Origin: an uncultured Mediterraneibacter sp.
GTDB lineage: Bacteria; Bacillota; Clostridia; Lachnospirales; Lachnospiraceae
Direction: 5' to 3'
Length of the DNA stretch: 64,000 bases
Assembly (NCBI GenBank): GCA_944377745.1
Contig: CALWFV010000009.1
Location: 1 to 64,000 of the forward strand
In this document: positions 1 to 9,740 of the stretch, in pieces
Layout: each line of letters begins with the position of its first letter
Numbering within the stretch: position 1 is the first letter of the stretch
Notes under the pieces: generated by a model
Told to the model about the DNA's origin: nothing
The model's database searches: none
The model's input: the letters and a program-made list of their open reading frames with translations, nothing else
Made by a program: the position numbers and the translations under genes

Positions 1-74
1 AACGCCCTATCAAGCTCGAATTGCATAAATCGATATTTTTTAGCCACAAGTGTTACAAAAACGCTTGACCACAA

Positions 75-136
75 CACGGTACGCACGGTGGTGTGAGAGG
101 TCGGTAGGCGAAATAATCGCCTACCTCCTACTCGAT
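75..136 (+). mobile_element. 3' end of a group II intron (remnant)
   Basis: The stretch ACGGTACGCACGGTGG followed by GTGTGAGAGGTCGG and ending CCTACTCGAT matches the domain V/VI tail typical of Firmicute group II introns. A 9-bp stem (103-111 with 117-125, loop 112-116) fits domain VI. The 5' half of domain V is not recognisable and no maturase is visible, so only the last ~60 nt appear to be present. Bases 1-74 show nothing I can identify. The recognition is from memory of the intron tail, not from an alignment. Confidence 0.6.
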
Positions 137-177
137 TTCAATGTGAGACGATAACGTGCCGGATGATCGGTTTTATC

Positions 178-205
178 GCGCAGTCAGCTCCCGGACTGCG
201 CAGTC
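178..205. repeat. Overlapping palindromes downstream of the intron tail
   Basis: GCGCAGTC (178-185) pairs perfectly with GACTGCGC (194-201), and GACTGCGCAGTC (194-205) is itself a palindrome. The arms could form alternative hairpins just before the truncated substrate-binding protein gene. The role is unknown. Some group II introns insert next to hairpins, which is the only contextual hint. Confidence 0.5.
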
Positions 206-214
206 ACTTCTCCG

Positions 215-1438
215 ATGCTTAGAAAAATAATCTGTTGTTTGCGTCTCCCTCAATTCGCCGTCCAACAGTCAAACTATATTGAGGACGCTTTTGCTGAGAT
301 TGCAGACAAGATGAAAGCGGAAGAAGGGATTGAAATTGAGTTTCATGTATCACCGGATTCCCAGGGAACGAACCTTGCACAGACAAAGCTTGCCTCAGGT
401 GAGGTGCCGGATCTGATGCAGATGAATTTACCGGAAAATTATTATACATACAGCGCGGATACATATCTGGAGCCTCTGAATGATGAAGAATGGATCAACA
501 GGCTGAGTTTTGACAAATCAGAAATTGAATGTACAGATGGGAATATTTACGGAATGCCCATAACCGGATTTTCCGGGGTAATGGGAGTTGTTTATAATAA
601 ACAGGTTTTTGCTGATCTTGGATTAGAGATCCCGAAGACTTACTATGGTTTTATCGAAGCGTGCAATACGATCAAAGAGTCTGGCATTACTCCGATCCAG
701 ATGTCCGGTAATGACAGTTGGACTATCCAGATTGCCCCGATGATCTTTCTGGCAAATGCCCTTGACGACAGGGCACAGGAAACCTATGACGGACTCTATA
801 ACGGTGAGCTGACTTTTGCAGATATCCCGGAGTTTAAACAGGCGTTGGAAGAGTTCCAGAAGCTTTTTGAAGAGGGTTATACAAATGCGGATTATGCGGT
901 GGCATCATTTGATGACGCAAAGACAAAAGTGGCGACCGGGGAAGCTGCGATGTTGATATCCGGTGAATATGCTGTGACAGATATGATGACAAATTATCCG
1001 GACGCCGAGATAGGGATGTTTCCGCTGCCGTATAATGATGTTGATAAGTTTCTGACTTCAAAATATGTTTTTGGTATTGCAATCCCGAAAGACAGCAAGA
1101 ACCTGGAACTGGCAAAAGAAGTTTTAAACATACTTTCCCAGCCTGAGTATCTGGAGATATATCTTGCGGCTAATCCGGTAAATTCACCATTTACAGATGT
1201 GGAGAGCACAAACCTGAACCCTGTTTTAAAGGAAATTTATGATACTTATTTTGAGTCGGATCAGATTCTGCCTCAGATCGCTGATACGCTGAATAAATTT
1301 GGTTCGGTCAATAATGATGTATTCTTTCCGGTGTATACGCAAGTGGCGCGGGGCGGAGATATAAACGAAGCGATTGCCCAGTTTGATGACGGGCTGCAGG
1401 AATATGGGAAAAATTCCGGGGTTGAAGCATATCAGTAA
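215..1438 (+). CDS. Sugar ABC transporter substrate-binding protein, 5'-truncated
   Basis: The 407-residue frame has the fold pattern of family 1 (MalE/UgpB-like) solute-binding proteins: an N-terminal lobe with an ASGEVPDL segment, then MPITGFSGVMGVVYN and a C-terminal helical region. Such proteins normally begin with a signal peptide and lipobox Cys. Here the first ~15 residues (MLRKIICCLRLPQFA) are unlike a signal and lead straight into the mature fold, so the export signal is missing. An upstream in-frame stop prevents extension. A group II intron tail lies ~80 bp upstream, and the following permeases are broken. I infer that the gene lost its 5' end by rearrangement and is probably not functional. 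The start at 215 has no good ribosome binding site. Confidence 0.75.
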   Translation: MLRKIICCLRLPQFAVQQSNYIEDAFAEIADKMKAEEGIEIEFHVSPDSQGTNLAQTKLASGEVPDLMQMNLPENYYTYSADTYLEPLNDEEWINRLSFDKSEIECTDGNIYGMPITGFSGVMGVVYNKQVFADLGLEIPKTYYGFIEACNTIKESGITPIQMSGNDSWTIQIAPMIFLANALDDRAQETYDGLYNGELTFADIPEFKQALEEFQKLFEEGYTNADYAVASFDDAKTKVATGEAAMLISGEYAVTDMMTNYPDAEIGMFPLPYNDVDKFLTSKYVFGIAIPKDSKNLELAKEVLNILSQPEYLEIYLAANPVNSPFTDVESTNLNPVLKEIYDTYFESDQILPQIADTLNKFGSVNNDVFFPVYTQVARGGDINEAIAQFDDGLQEYGKNSGVEAYQ

Positions 1439-1497
1439 GAGGGAGAGGCATCTGATCAACAGATGCCTCCCTTTATAAAGAAGGGCGAACGATTGTT

Positions 1498-2377
1498 ATG
1501 AAAAGAAAAAAAAGGGACAAATGTCTACAGTTATAAGCTTGCGATCCCTGCGGTGCTGATCTTTACAGTTATGTTTATGGTGCCGGTAGTCATGGGAATA
1601 TTTACAGCGTTTACGGACTGGAATATCAGGGATCTATACCACTTTGAATTTAATGGACTGGAGAATTTTACAGATATATTTGCGGATAAATATTTTCTTC
1701 TGGCTATAAAAAATACTTTTCTTTTTACCATTGTGACAACAGCGGTCAAAGTTGTGTTTGCGGTATTGCTGGCAGTGGCGCTTGTCAAACCTCTTAAGAC
1801 GCAGAAGCTGATGAGAAGTATTTTTTATATTCCGTCGATTCTAAGCGGCGTGGCGATCGGATTGATCTTTACTTCGTTTTTTAAGATGGATGGCATGTTC
1901 GATCAGATCCTAGATTTCTTCGGATATGCAGGGAATACAATCTGGCTGGGGGAAGAGGCAACCGCTATGTGGTGCGTGATCTGGACAGATATATGGAAAG
2001 GAACAGGATTTTCCATGATGATCTTCATTGCAGGTCTTCAGGGTATACCGGAGGAATATTATGAGGCGGCTGCAATAGACGGAGCGGGAGGAATAAAAAG
2101 ATTTTTCTACGTGACACTGCCTCTTCTGATGCCTTCATTCACTGTTGTTATCACGTCAAGCCTCATCGCGGGTCTGAAAGTGTTTGATAATGTTTATGTC
2201 CTGACAAACGGAGGCCCGGGATTTGCGACACAGGTCCTTGCCACTTATGTATATAAAAACTTTTCTGCCGGATTTCTTGGAAAATCAAGTGCAATGAGTC
2301 TGGTCATGACAGTGATCGTGTGCATCTGCACAGTGGGGCTGAACTCGTTCATGCGTAAAAAGGAGGTTGAGGCATAG
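1498..2377 (+). pseudogene. MalF/UgpA-like sugar ABC permease, frameshifted near the N-terminus
   Basis: From 1553 (a GTG) to 2377 a 274-residue frame encodes a binding-protein-dependent permease with six membrane segments and the EAA loop 'EEYYEAAAIDGAGGIKRF'. The natural start ATG at 1498 is in another frame and hits a stop after 12 codons. Removing one A from the A8 run at 1506-1513 joins it to the main frame and gives a typical basic N-terminus (MKRKKGTNVYSYKLAIPAVL). The simplest reading is a one-base slip in the homopolymer, either a real mutation or a sequencing error. It overlaps the next gene by one base. Its partner genes are also damaged, which favours real decay. Confidence 0.7.
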
Positions 2378-3201
2378 TGAAAACAAAAAGAAAGGCTGAG
2401 CTGATCATCCTGGAGATCGCGATGATCCTATGCAGTCTGATTATTCTGATTCCTCTACTGATCGTTCTCCTCGGAAGCGTGAAGGACTCTCTGGAGGCGG
2501 CCAGGTTTAATATTTCTCTTCCTACGGAATGGCACTTTGAGAATTTCGCATTTGTGGTTGAAAATGGAAATATTATACAGTCGTTTCTGAATAGTGTCCT
2601 GATCACAGCAGCATCCACAGTAATCGGTGTCCTCAGTTCTGCTATGCTTGGGTTTGTGCTTGCAAGGAGAAATACGAGAGGGACGGAGCGGCTTTACAAT
2701 TACATTTTCCTTGGAATGGTTGCTCCGATGCAAATTATTACTACCTTTTTTGTTTTAAGTACGCTTCAGCTCTCAGGTAGCTTTATCGGAGTGATACTGG
2801 TATACATTGCCATTAATTTACCTTTTAACACATTTTTGTTTACCAGCTTTATCAAAGGGGTACCGAGAGAATTGGATGAAGCGGCGATCATGGACGGATG
2901 CGGTATCTGGAGAATGTTTTTTCTGTGATCCTCCCACTGCTCAAGCCGGTCGTGGCGACGAGCGGAATCATTTTTGCGATGAATGTGTGGAACGATTTCC
3001 AGCTTCCTCTGTATTTTCTGAGTGATTCGTCAAAATGGACTCTTCCGCTTACAGTATACAGTTTTTACGGGAAATATTTCAGTAGCTGGAATTATGTTTT
3101 TGCAGATATGATTATTACAGCGCTCCCCTTGCTTATCATCTATATGTTTGCACAAAAATATATTGTGTAGGGGATGACGGCAGGAGCTGTGAAAGGATAA
3201 A
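2377..3201 (+). pseudogene. MalG/UgpE-like sugar ABC permease with frameshift and nonsense codon
   Basis: The GTG start at 2377 overlaps the previous stop. The first part (to 2928) contains four membrane segments and an EAA loop 'LDEAAIMDGCGIWRMFF', then stops. The rest of the protein continues in the next frame from 2898 (SVILPLLKPVVATSG...). The break falls in a T6 run near 2919-2924, where one added T restores the frame. The second part ends early at TAG 3168-3170 after QKYIV. Read through, the sequence gives GMTAGAVKG then TAA at 3201, the ending usual in this family (compare 63770), so GAG to TAG is likely. Two independent lesions make this a convincing pseudogene. Confidence 0.8.
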
Positions 3202-3230
3202 ATCTCATAAAAGAATGAATGATGGAGAGA

Positions 3231-3272
3231 AAAACCGGCATGAGTCTTTGCGAAGACGATATGCCGGTTTTT
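3231..3272 (+). terminator. Intrinsic terminator after the decayed sugar operon
   Basis: AAAACCGGCAT (3231-3241) pairs with ATGCCGGTTTT (3261-3271) and runs into T residues. It closes the broken ABC operon. Confidence 0.75.
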
Positions 3273-3456
3273 GGTTCATTACTGTTTCTGCCTGACCTGA
3301 CAGAAAACTTAACAGCAATTTTTCTTTGGCAGGATAGTTTTTTTATACAGAATATGTGATAATATATAATCACGGCGGGTATCCGCCGGATCCTTTCCTG
3401 CCTGCCGAAAGACAGGCGGAAAAAGGGAAAATCTGATACGGAAAAGAGGTTTTTAT

Positions 3457-4278
3457 ATGCCAACTACATATGCACATTATAAATTCGGTGAGGAAGTTAT
3501 GAGCGCTCTCCCCAGACCGCTCCAGAATTCGATCGAGAATAAAAGAGAACTCTTTGATATCGGCCTCCACGGTCCTGACATCCTGTTTTATTACAGACCG
3601 ATCCTTAAAAATGACGTCAGCTCCCAGGGATATGCCATGCACGACAGACCGGCGGACGATTTTTTTAACCGGGCGGCGGAAGTAATCGCGAAGTCGGAGG
3701 ATCCGGCTGCGGCGAGAGCTTATATCTATGGTTTTATCTGCCACTTCGCACTGGACAGCGAGTGTCATCCCTATGTGGAGAAGATGATCCAGGTCAGCGG
3801 GATCAGCCATTCGGAGATCGAGATGGAGTTTGACCGGATGCTGCTGACGGAAGATTTCCTCAATCCCGTCAGACATGACTCTGCGAAACATATCCATCCT
3901 ACAATAGAAAACGGCCGTGTCATCGCTCCGTTTTTTGAGGAGGTTTCCCCGGAGATCGTGAAGAAGGCGCTGAAATCCATGAAGTTTTATCTGAAGATCC
4001 TGCGGGCGCCTGATCCGGGAAAACGCAGGATACTTATGGGCGGCATGAAGCTGGCGCACTGCTATGATTCCATGCACGGGATGGTGATGAGCCTGGAGCC
4101 GAACCCGGACTGTAAGGAGTACTGTGATCTCCTGAAACGGCGCTTCTCCGGGGCAGTGCCCCTGGCAGCAGGTCTGATCCTGCAGTACCAGAAGAAACTG
4201 TTCCAGGGGGGAGAGCTTCCTGACCGGTTCCATCAGACCTTCGGGGCGGGAGACCACTGGGAGGAGTTGAGATTGTAG
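3457..4278 (+). CDS. Zinc-dependent phospholipase C-like protein
   Basis: The 273-residue protein begins MPTTYAHYKFGEEV and contains DIGLHGPDILFYY and FICHFALDSECHPYV. This spacing of His and Asp residues is that of the zinc-dependent phospholipase C / S1-P1 nuclease-like family (PF00882) common in Clostridia. There is no signal peptide, so it is probably cytoplasmic, unlike secreted alpha-toxins. The substrate is unknown. An AGAGG precedes the ATG. The leader (3365-3425) contains a TATAAT and two short GC-rich hairpins (CGGCGG/CCGCCG and GCCTG/CAGGC). The MFS gene follows 30 bp later and is likely cotranscribed. Confidence 0.75.
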   Translation: MPTTYAHYKFGEEVMSALPRPLQNSIENKRELFDIGLHGPDILFYYRPILKNDVSSQGYAMHDRPADDFFNRAAEVIAKSEDPAAARAYIYGFICHFALDSECHPYVEKMIQVSGISHSEIEMEFDRMLLTEDFLNPVRHDSAKHIHPTIENGRVIAPFFEEVSPEIVKKALKSMKFYLKILRAPDPGKRRILMGGMKLAHCYDSMHGMVMSLEPNPDCKEYCDLLKRRFSGAVPLAAGLILQYQKKLFQGGELPDRFHQTFGAGDHWEELRL

Positions 4279-4308
4279 GCAGCAGAAAAGGAAAGGAGAG
4301 AGCGGAGC

Positions 4309-5553
4309 ATGAAATTTAAACTGACTTCACTTGAGAAAAAATGGGTAATGTATGACGTGGGAAACTCGGCTTTTACGCTGATGGTGTCCACTATCTTCCC
4401 GATCTACTTTAATTACCTTGCCGGAAATGCCGGCATCTCTGATGTGGATTATCTGGCGTACTGGGGATATGCGACCTCGGTCTGCACCCTGCTTGTGGCG
4501 ATACTGGGGCCGACCCTGGGGGCTGTGGCGGATACGAAAAATTTTAAGAAGATCATCTTCTCTGTGGTGATGGGAATTGGCGTCCTTGGCTGCGTTATCC
4601 TGGGGTTTCTGTCATCCTGGCTCTGGTTCCTTGTGATTTTTGTGATCGCTAAGACCGGGTATTCCGCCAGCCTTGTGTTTTATGACGCCATGCTCACCGA
4701 CGTGACGGAGCCGGAACGGATGGATTCCGTGTCTTCACATGGATATGCGTGGGGATATATCGGAAGCTGCATTCCCTTTGTGATCAGCCTTGTGATCGTC
4801 CTGGGCGCCGGGAGCATCGGCATCGGCATGCAGACGTCCATGATCCTCGCTTTCCTGATCACAGCGCTGTGGTGGCTCTGCTCGTCTGTGCCGCTTCTTA
4901 AGTCCTACCGGCAGAAATATTTTTCCGAAGCAAAGGATCATGTGATCCGAAACAGTTTTATCAGGCTGGGACATACACTCCGCGAGATCACAAAGCAGAA
5001 ACATATTTTCCTTTTCCTTCTTGCGTTTTTCTTCTACATCGACGGCGTGTATACGGTCATTGATATGGCGACGGCCTACGGGCAGGCGCTGGGGCTGGAC
5101 AGCACTGGGCTGCTCCTTGCCCTCCTTGTGACCCAGATCGTGGCGTTCCCGTCTGTGCTGATCTTCAGCAGGATCGTAAAGAGCGTAAGACCGGAAAAGA
5201 TCATCACCATCTGTATCGCAGCTTATTTTTGTATCGCGGTTTACGCATACTGGCTGGACACGCAGCTTGATTTCTGGATTCTTGCCGTGGCTGTTGGAAT
5301 GTTCCAGGGAACGATCCAGGCGCTGTCACGGTCCTATTTTGCAAAGATCATACCTGCAGAAAAATCAGGAGAATATTTCGGCCTGTACGATATCTGCGGC
5401 AAAGGAGCCTCTGTCGTCGGCACGGCTCTGGTCTCATTCTTAAGCCAGCTCACCGGACAGATCAATGTAGGTGTGAGCGCGCTTTCTGTCATGTTTCTGA
5501 TCGGCCTGATCCTGTTCAGGATGGCTGCAAAAATGAATATAAATCGGGAATAA
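4309..5553 (+). CDS. MFS transporter, UMF1/Atg22-like family
   Basis: The 414-residue membrane protein has about 12 hydrophobic segments. The N-terminal 'EKKWVMYDVGNSAFTLMV' followed by 'FPIYFNYLA' is characteristic of the UMF1 (vacuolar effluxer Atg22-like) branch of the major facilitator superfamily. Members are thought to export amino acids or small solutes, but the substrate here cannot be told. A good ribosome binding site (GGAAAGGAGAGAG) precedes the ATG. It follows the phospholipase-like gene closely and ends before a gap carrying the promoter of the next operon. Confidence 0.85.
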   Translation: MKFKLTSLEKKWVMYDVGNSAFTLMVSTIFPIYFNYLAGNAGISDVDYLAYWGYATSVCTLLVAILGPTLGAVADTKNFKKIIFSVVMGIGVLGCVILGFLSSWLWFLVIFVIAKTGYSASLVFYDAMLTDVTEPERMDSVSSHGYAWGYIGSCIPFVISLVIVLGAGSIGIGMQTSMILAFLITALWWLCSSVPLLKSYRQKYFSEAKDHVIRNSFIRLGHTLREITKQKHIFLFLLAFFFYIDGVYTVIDMATAYGQALGLDSTGLLLALLVTQIVAFPSVLIFSRIVKSVRPEKIITICIAAYFCIAVYAYWLDTQLDFWILAVAVGMFQGTIQALSRSYFAKIIPAEKSGEYFGLYDICGKGASVVGTALVSFLSQLTGQINVGVSALSVMFLIGLILFRMAAKMNINRE

Positions 5554-5601
5554 AAAATGTGAAATAAGTCTGAAATCTCTCGAAATCATCCTGTTCCATG
5601 T

Positions 5602-5653
5602 TATAATAAACAATAAGACAGACCAGCGAAGCGGACCATATCCTCCGCTTCGC
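5602..5653 (+). promoter_or_regulatory. Promoter -10 and leader hairpin before the ABC/FtsX operon
   Basis: A perfect TATAAT lies at 5602-5607, with only a poor -35 at 17 bp spacing. A 10-bp hairpin follows (GCGAAGCGGA 5626-5635 with TCCGCTTCGC 5644-5653). No T-run follows, so it is more likely an RNA leader structure than a terminator. Confidence 0.4.
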
Positions 5654-5700
5654 TTACAGTGCGTTTCACAAAGGAAAATTACAGAGAGCAGGAGAACGGC

Positions 5701-6405
5701 ATGGGAGAATTTGTTAAACTGCAGGATATTACAAAGATTTATAAAATGGGAGAAGTGGAGATCCGGGCTGCTGATAAGATCAGCTTCGCCATTGAAAAAG
5801 GAGAGTTTGTTGTCATTGTCGGTCCCAGCGGAGCCGGAAAGACAACGGTGCTGAATATCCTCGGAGGAATGGATACAGCGACGGATGGAACTCTGATCGT
5901 GGACGGCGAGGATATTACCGCCTACAATGCGAAGAAGCTGACAGGATACCGGCGGGATGACATCGGGTTCGTATTTCAGTTTTATAACCTGGTCCCGAAT
6001 CTTACAGCTCTGGAAAATGTAGAACTGGCGCTTCAGATCTGCAAGGATCCGCTGGATGCAAAAGAAGTGCTGGAGGAGGTCGGCCTGGGGGACCGGCTTG
6101 ATAACTTCCCGGCTCAGCTCTCGGGAGGAGAACAGCAAAGGGTTTCCATCGCGAGAGCGCTGGCGAAGAACCCGAAGCTCCTTCTCTGCGACGAGCCCAC
6201 GGGAGCCCTTGACTACAATACCGGAAAATCCATCCTGAAACTTCTGCAGAACATGTGCCGTGAACGGGGAATGACCGTGATCGTGATCACCCATAACCAG
6301 GCGCTCGCTCCCATGGCGGACCGCCTGATACATATCAAAAACGGACAGGTTTCAAAGATGGAACTGAACAAGGAGCCGATGTCTATTGACGAGATAGAAT
6401 GGTAG
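5701..6405 (+). CDS. ABC transporter ATP-binding protein (MacB/LolD type)
   Basis: This nucleotide-binding subunit has Walker [10 protein letters not shown] at about residues 41-49, the signature LSGGEQQRV, and Walker [13 protein letters not shown], the last being typical of the MacB/LolD/FtsE branch. ATG 5701 is chosen because AGCAGGAGAA lies just upstream. A GTG at 5659 is in frame but has no ribosome binding site and would add 14 atypical residues. The stop overlaps the region of the next start (permease at 6414), so the two subunits are translationally linked. The pair probably drives export or extraction of a membrane or envelope substrate. Confidence 0.9.
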   Translation: MGEFVKLQDITKIYKMGEVEIRAADKISFAIEKGEFVVIVGPSGAGKTTVLNILGGMDTATDGTLIVDGEDITAYNAKKLTGYRRDDIGFVFQFYNLVPNLTALENVELALQICKDPLDAKEVLEEVGLGDRLDNFPAQLSGGEQQRVSIARALAKNPKLLLCDEPTGALDYNTGKSILKLLQNMCRERGMTVIVITHNQALAPMADRLIHIKNGQVSKMELNKEPMSIDEIEW

Positions 6406-6413
6406 GGATACAT

Positions 6414-9400
6414 ATGGGGAAAAAGGCACTTAGAAAAGATTTTTATATGGAGATCCGGCGAAGCCTGGGGCGTTTCCTGTCCATTTTTTTCATTGTGGCG
6501 ATCGGTGTGGCGTTTTTTTCCGGGATCCGGGCTTCCGAGCCGGATATGCGTTACTCGGGCGACGAATATTTTGATGAAAAAAATCTGATGGATATCGAGG
6601 TCATCAGTACGCTTGGACTTACGGATGATGATATTGAGGCGATCGAGGCGGTGGACGGGATTGGGAAAGCGGAGGGAGGATACTCTGTGGACGCCCTGTG
6701 TACAGAAGGGGAAAATCAGATCGTGGTCCACGTGATTTCTCTTCTGCCCACCATGAATGAAGTGCAGCTGGAGGAAGGAAGACTTCCGGAAGCGGAAGAT
6801 GAGTGTGCGCTGGATGTGGATTATCTGGAAGAGAGCACGCTGGAGATCGGTGATACGATCACTCTGTCAAGCGGCACAGATGATGAGATCACGGACTCCC
6901 TCAAAACAGATACATTTACCATTGTCGGGGCGGTGAGCAGTCCCTGTTATATCGCGTTCCAGAGAGGGAGCACTACCATCGGGGACGGAAGTATCAATGC
7001 GTTCCTGACAGTTCCGGAAGAGAGCTTTTCTCTTGAAGTATACACCGAAATCTATGCACAGGTGGAAGGTGCCAAAGAACTGACTGCATTTACGGATGAA
7101 TATGATGATCGTGTGGCAGAGGTTCTCGACCGCGTGGAGGCGATCAAGGAGGATCGGGAGGAAGTACGGTATCAGGAGGTTGTGGACGAAGCCAACGAAA
7201 CCCTGGAGGAAGCGAGGCAGGAAGTGGCCGATGCGGAACAGGAACTCGAGGATGGAAGGGCTGAGGCAGAGGAAGAACTTGCCGATGCACGAAAACAGCT
7301 CGAAGACGGCCAGGCGGAGCTGGATGACGGAAAGAAAGAGTTGGAATCCTCAAAGGCGGAACTGGAGTCCTCCCGCCAGCAGTTGATCGACGGTCAGGCG
7401 GAACTGGACCAATCGGCGGAGGAGCTGAACGCCAATATTGATGTCCTCAACGAACAGATCGATACGTTGAACCAGGCGAAGGAACAGTATAATGCACTGG
7501 CGACCAGCGGCCAGGCCGATGATGTGACGCTTGCGACAATGAATGCCCTTTATACGCAGATCCAGGAAGGAGAGGCGCAGATTGCCGATGCCCAGGCGCA
7601 GATCGAGTCTGCCCGTGCCCAGATCGAGGCGGGGCAAGCGGAGATCAACTCCGGATGGGAGCAGATCGAATCCGGTGAGAGCCAGATCGCCGAGGCAGAG
7701 CAGGAGCTTGCAGATGCGGAGCAGGAACTCTCTGACGGCTGGGATGAATACTATGAGGGTGAAGCTGAGGCGGAACAGGAGATCGCAGACGGAGAGCAGA
7801 AGATAGAGGAGGCCAAAAAGGAACTTGACGATGCCCAGGAAGAGATAAACGACATCGACCGTCCGGAATGGTATGTCTATGACAGAGATCATCTTACAGA
7901 ATATACCGGATACGGTGACAATGCGGATCGGATGCGGGCGATCGGGGAAGTGTTCCCGGTGCTGTTCTTTCTTGTGGCGGCTCTGATCAGCCTGACTACC
8001 ATGACACGTATGGTTGAGGAACAGCGGACTTTGATCGGCACGTTCAAAGCACTGGGATATGAGCGGCACTCTATTGCGGCAAAATACCTGGGGTATGCCT
8101 GCCTTGCCACAGTGGCGGGGTGTGTTGCGGGAGTGCTGTTCGGGGAAAAAGTATTCCCCTATATTATCATCAATGCCTACGGGATCATGTACAGGCATAT
8201 GGGAAACATCGTACTTCCCTACAACCTGGAATACGGCCTGATGGCTTCCGGCGCGGCCCTTGTCTGTACCCTTGGCGCGACTTTCTTCTCCTGTTATAAG
8301 GAACTGAAGGAACAGGCGGCGGAACTGATGCGGCCTCCCACGCCAAAGCAGGGGCAGAGAGTGGCTCTGGAGCGGGTCGGATTTATCTGGAAACGGCTGA
8401 ATTTCTCGTGGAAAGCTACCGTGAGAAATATTGTGAGATACAAGAAACGGTTTTTTATGACTGTGTTCGGCATAGGCGGATGTATGGCGCTTATGCTGGT
8501 GGGATTCGGCCTGAATGATTCCATCTCAGCCATTGCGGTGCTCCAGTATGATAATATCCAGCAGTACGACGGAAATATCATTCTCAATGAGGATGCTGCG
8601 GATGAGGAAAAACAGGCGGTCTACGATATGGTCTCCGGCGAAACGAGGGTGGAGGACGCGGCGGAAACACTGCTCACCCAGATCACTGTGGGTAATGGCG
8701 AGGACTGGTTTGATATCTACCTGAACGTTCCTGCGGATGTGGAGTCGTTTCCTGATTTTGTGGCCCTTCAGGATCGGATCACCGATGAGGAGTATTATCT
8801 GGACGACAGCGGAGCCGTGCTCACAGAGAAGATGGCGAAAGAACTCGGGGTTGAGGAAGGTGATACGATCACAATCCGTGACGATGACAAGGGAGACCTG
8901 ACGGTCACAGTAGAGCATATCTGCGAGAATTATATGATGCACTATCTGTATATGACGCCGGCGCTCTACGAGGAGTTGTACGGCGAAGCTCCGGAATATA
9001 ACTCGGTCTATTACAGGACAGACGACCGGACGACAACGGAAGCGGAGGAAGTCGGGGAAGATATTCTGAAACTTCCGGGTGCGCTCAGTGTGAGTTATAC
9101 GACGGATCTGGAGCAGCAGGTGGATGATATGCTGGTCAGCTTGGACAATGTGATCGTAGTACTCATCATCTCAGCTGGGATGCTCGCATTCGTGGTACTC
9201 TATAATCTGAACAATATCAATATCACGGAGAGAAAGAGGGAGCTTGCAACACTGAAAGTCCTCGGTTTCTATAACAGCGAGGTGTGCGCTTATGTATACA
9301 GGGAGAATGTCATACTTACCCTGATCGGCGCACTGTTCGGAATTGTTCTTGGCAAGATCCTGCATCAGTTTATCATTGTGACCGTAGAGATCGAGTCAGT

Positions 9401-9542
9401 GATGTTCGGGCGAAATATTGATGTGATCAGTTTTGTCTACAGTTTCCTACTTACGGTTGCTTTCTCCTGCTTTGTCAATGGAGTGATGTATTTTAAACTG
9501 AAGAAGATCGATATGGTAGAGTCGCTGAAGAGTGTTGAATAG
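6414..9542 (+). CDS. FtsX-like ABC permease with long extracellular coiled coil
   Basis: The 1042-residue permease has an N-terminal membrane helix (about residues 17-38), an extracytoplasmic MacB-like domain, and a long Glu/Ala/Gln-rich heptad region (about residues 255-480, repeating AEQELADAEQEL-type units). Three further helices with an FtsX domain follow, then a second extracytoplasmic domain and a final FtsX domain. This is the two-FtsX-domain architecture of large Gram-positive permeases (BceB/YknZ-like superfamily), with the coiled coil inserted between the first helix and the first FtsX block. ATG 6414 has AGGG upstream. An in-frame ATG at 6399 overlaps the ATPase stop but lacks a binding site. 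The coiled coil may reach across the cell wall or contact a partner. The substrate is unknown. Confidence 0.88.
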   Translation: MGKKALRKDFYMEIRRSLGRFLSIFFIVAIGVAFFSGIRASEPDMRYSGDEYFDEKNLMDIEVISTLGLTDDDIEAIEAVDGIGKAEGGYSVDALCTEGENQIVVHVISLLPTMNEVQLEEGRLPEAEDECALDVDYLEESTLEIGDTITLSSGTDDEITDSLKTDTFTIVGAVSSPCYIAFQRGSTTIGDGSINAFLTVPEESFSLEVYTEIYAQVEGAKELTAFTDEYDDRVAEVLDRVEAIKEDREEVRYQEVVDEANETLEEARQEVADAEQELEDGRAEAEEELADARKQLEDGQAELDDGKKELESSKAELESSRQQLIDGQAELDQSAEELNANIDVLNEQIDTLNQAKEQYNALATSGQADDVTLATMNALYTQIQEGEAQIADAQAQIESARAQIEAGQAEINSGWEQIESGESQIAEAEQELADAEQELSDGWDEYYEGEAEAEQEIADGEQKIEEAKKELDDAQEEINDIDRPEWYVYDRDHLTEYTGYGDNADRMRAIGEVFPVLFFLVAALISLTTMTRMVEEQRTLIGTFKALGYERHSIAAKYLGYACLATVAGCVAGVLFGEKVFPYIIINAYGIMYRHMGNIVLPYNLEYGLMASGAALVCTLGATFFSCYKELKEQAAELMRPPTPKQGQRVALERVGFIWKRLNFSWKATVRNIVRYKKRFFMTVFGIGGCMALMLVGFGLNDSISAIAVLQYDNIQQYDGNIILNEDAADEEKQAVYDMVSGETRVEDAAETLLTQITVGNGEDWFDIYLNVPADVESFPDFVALQDRITDEEYYLDDSGAVLTEKMAKELGVEEGDTITIRDDDKGDLTVTVEHICENYMMHYLYMTPALYEELYGEAPEYNSVYYRTDDRTTTEAEEVGEDILKLPGALSVSYTTDLEQQVDDMLVSLDNVIVVLIISAGMLAFVVLYNLNNINITERKRELATLKVLGFYNSEVCAYVYRENVILTLIGALFGIVLGKILHQFIIVTVEIESVMFGRNIDVISFVYSFLLTVAFSCFVNGVMYFKLKKIDMVESLKSVE

Positions 9543-9740
9543 GGACGGATCAGAGCAGAGGGAGTCTTTTGAACAGATGGACAGAGGAATCATACAGAGG
9601 GATATTTTCCCGGGAACGGGAGAATATACGGAAGTATGGTTCCTCGCTTTTATATCCGGCTGAGGAGGAAGTTGAAGTGTGAAACTTACCTTTTCAGTGA
9701 AGCGGCAGCGGGAGAATTAAATAAATTACAGAAATAATAC

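Noticed and set aside
2898-3170. Independent small membrane protein starting at ATG 2898
   Set aside because: It is the frameshifted C-terminal third of the MalG-like permease, continuous with 2377-2928 after one added base.
7350-8198. 282-codon minus-strand ORF rich in Leu/Arg
   Set aside because: It is the complement of the repetitive coiled-coil coding region of the FtsX-like permease. The periodic codons keep the reverse frame open.
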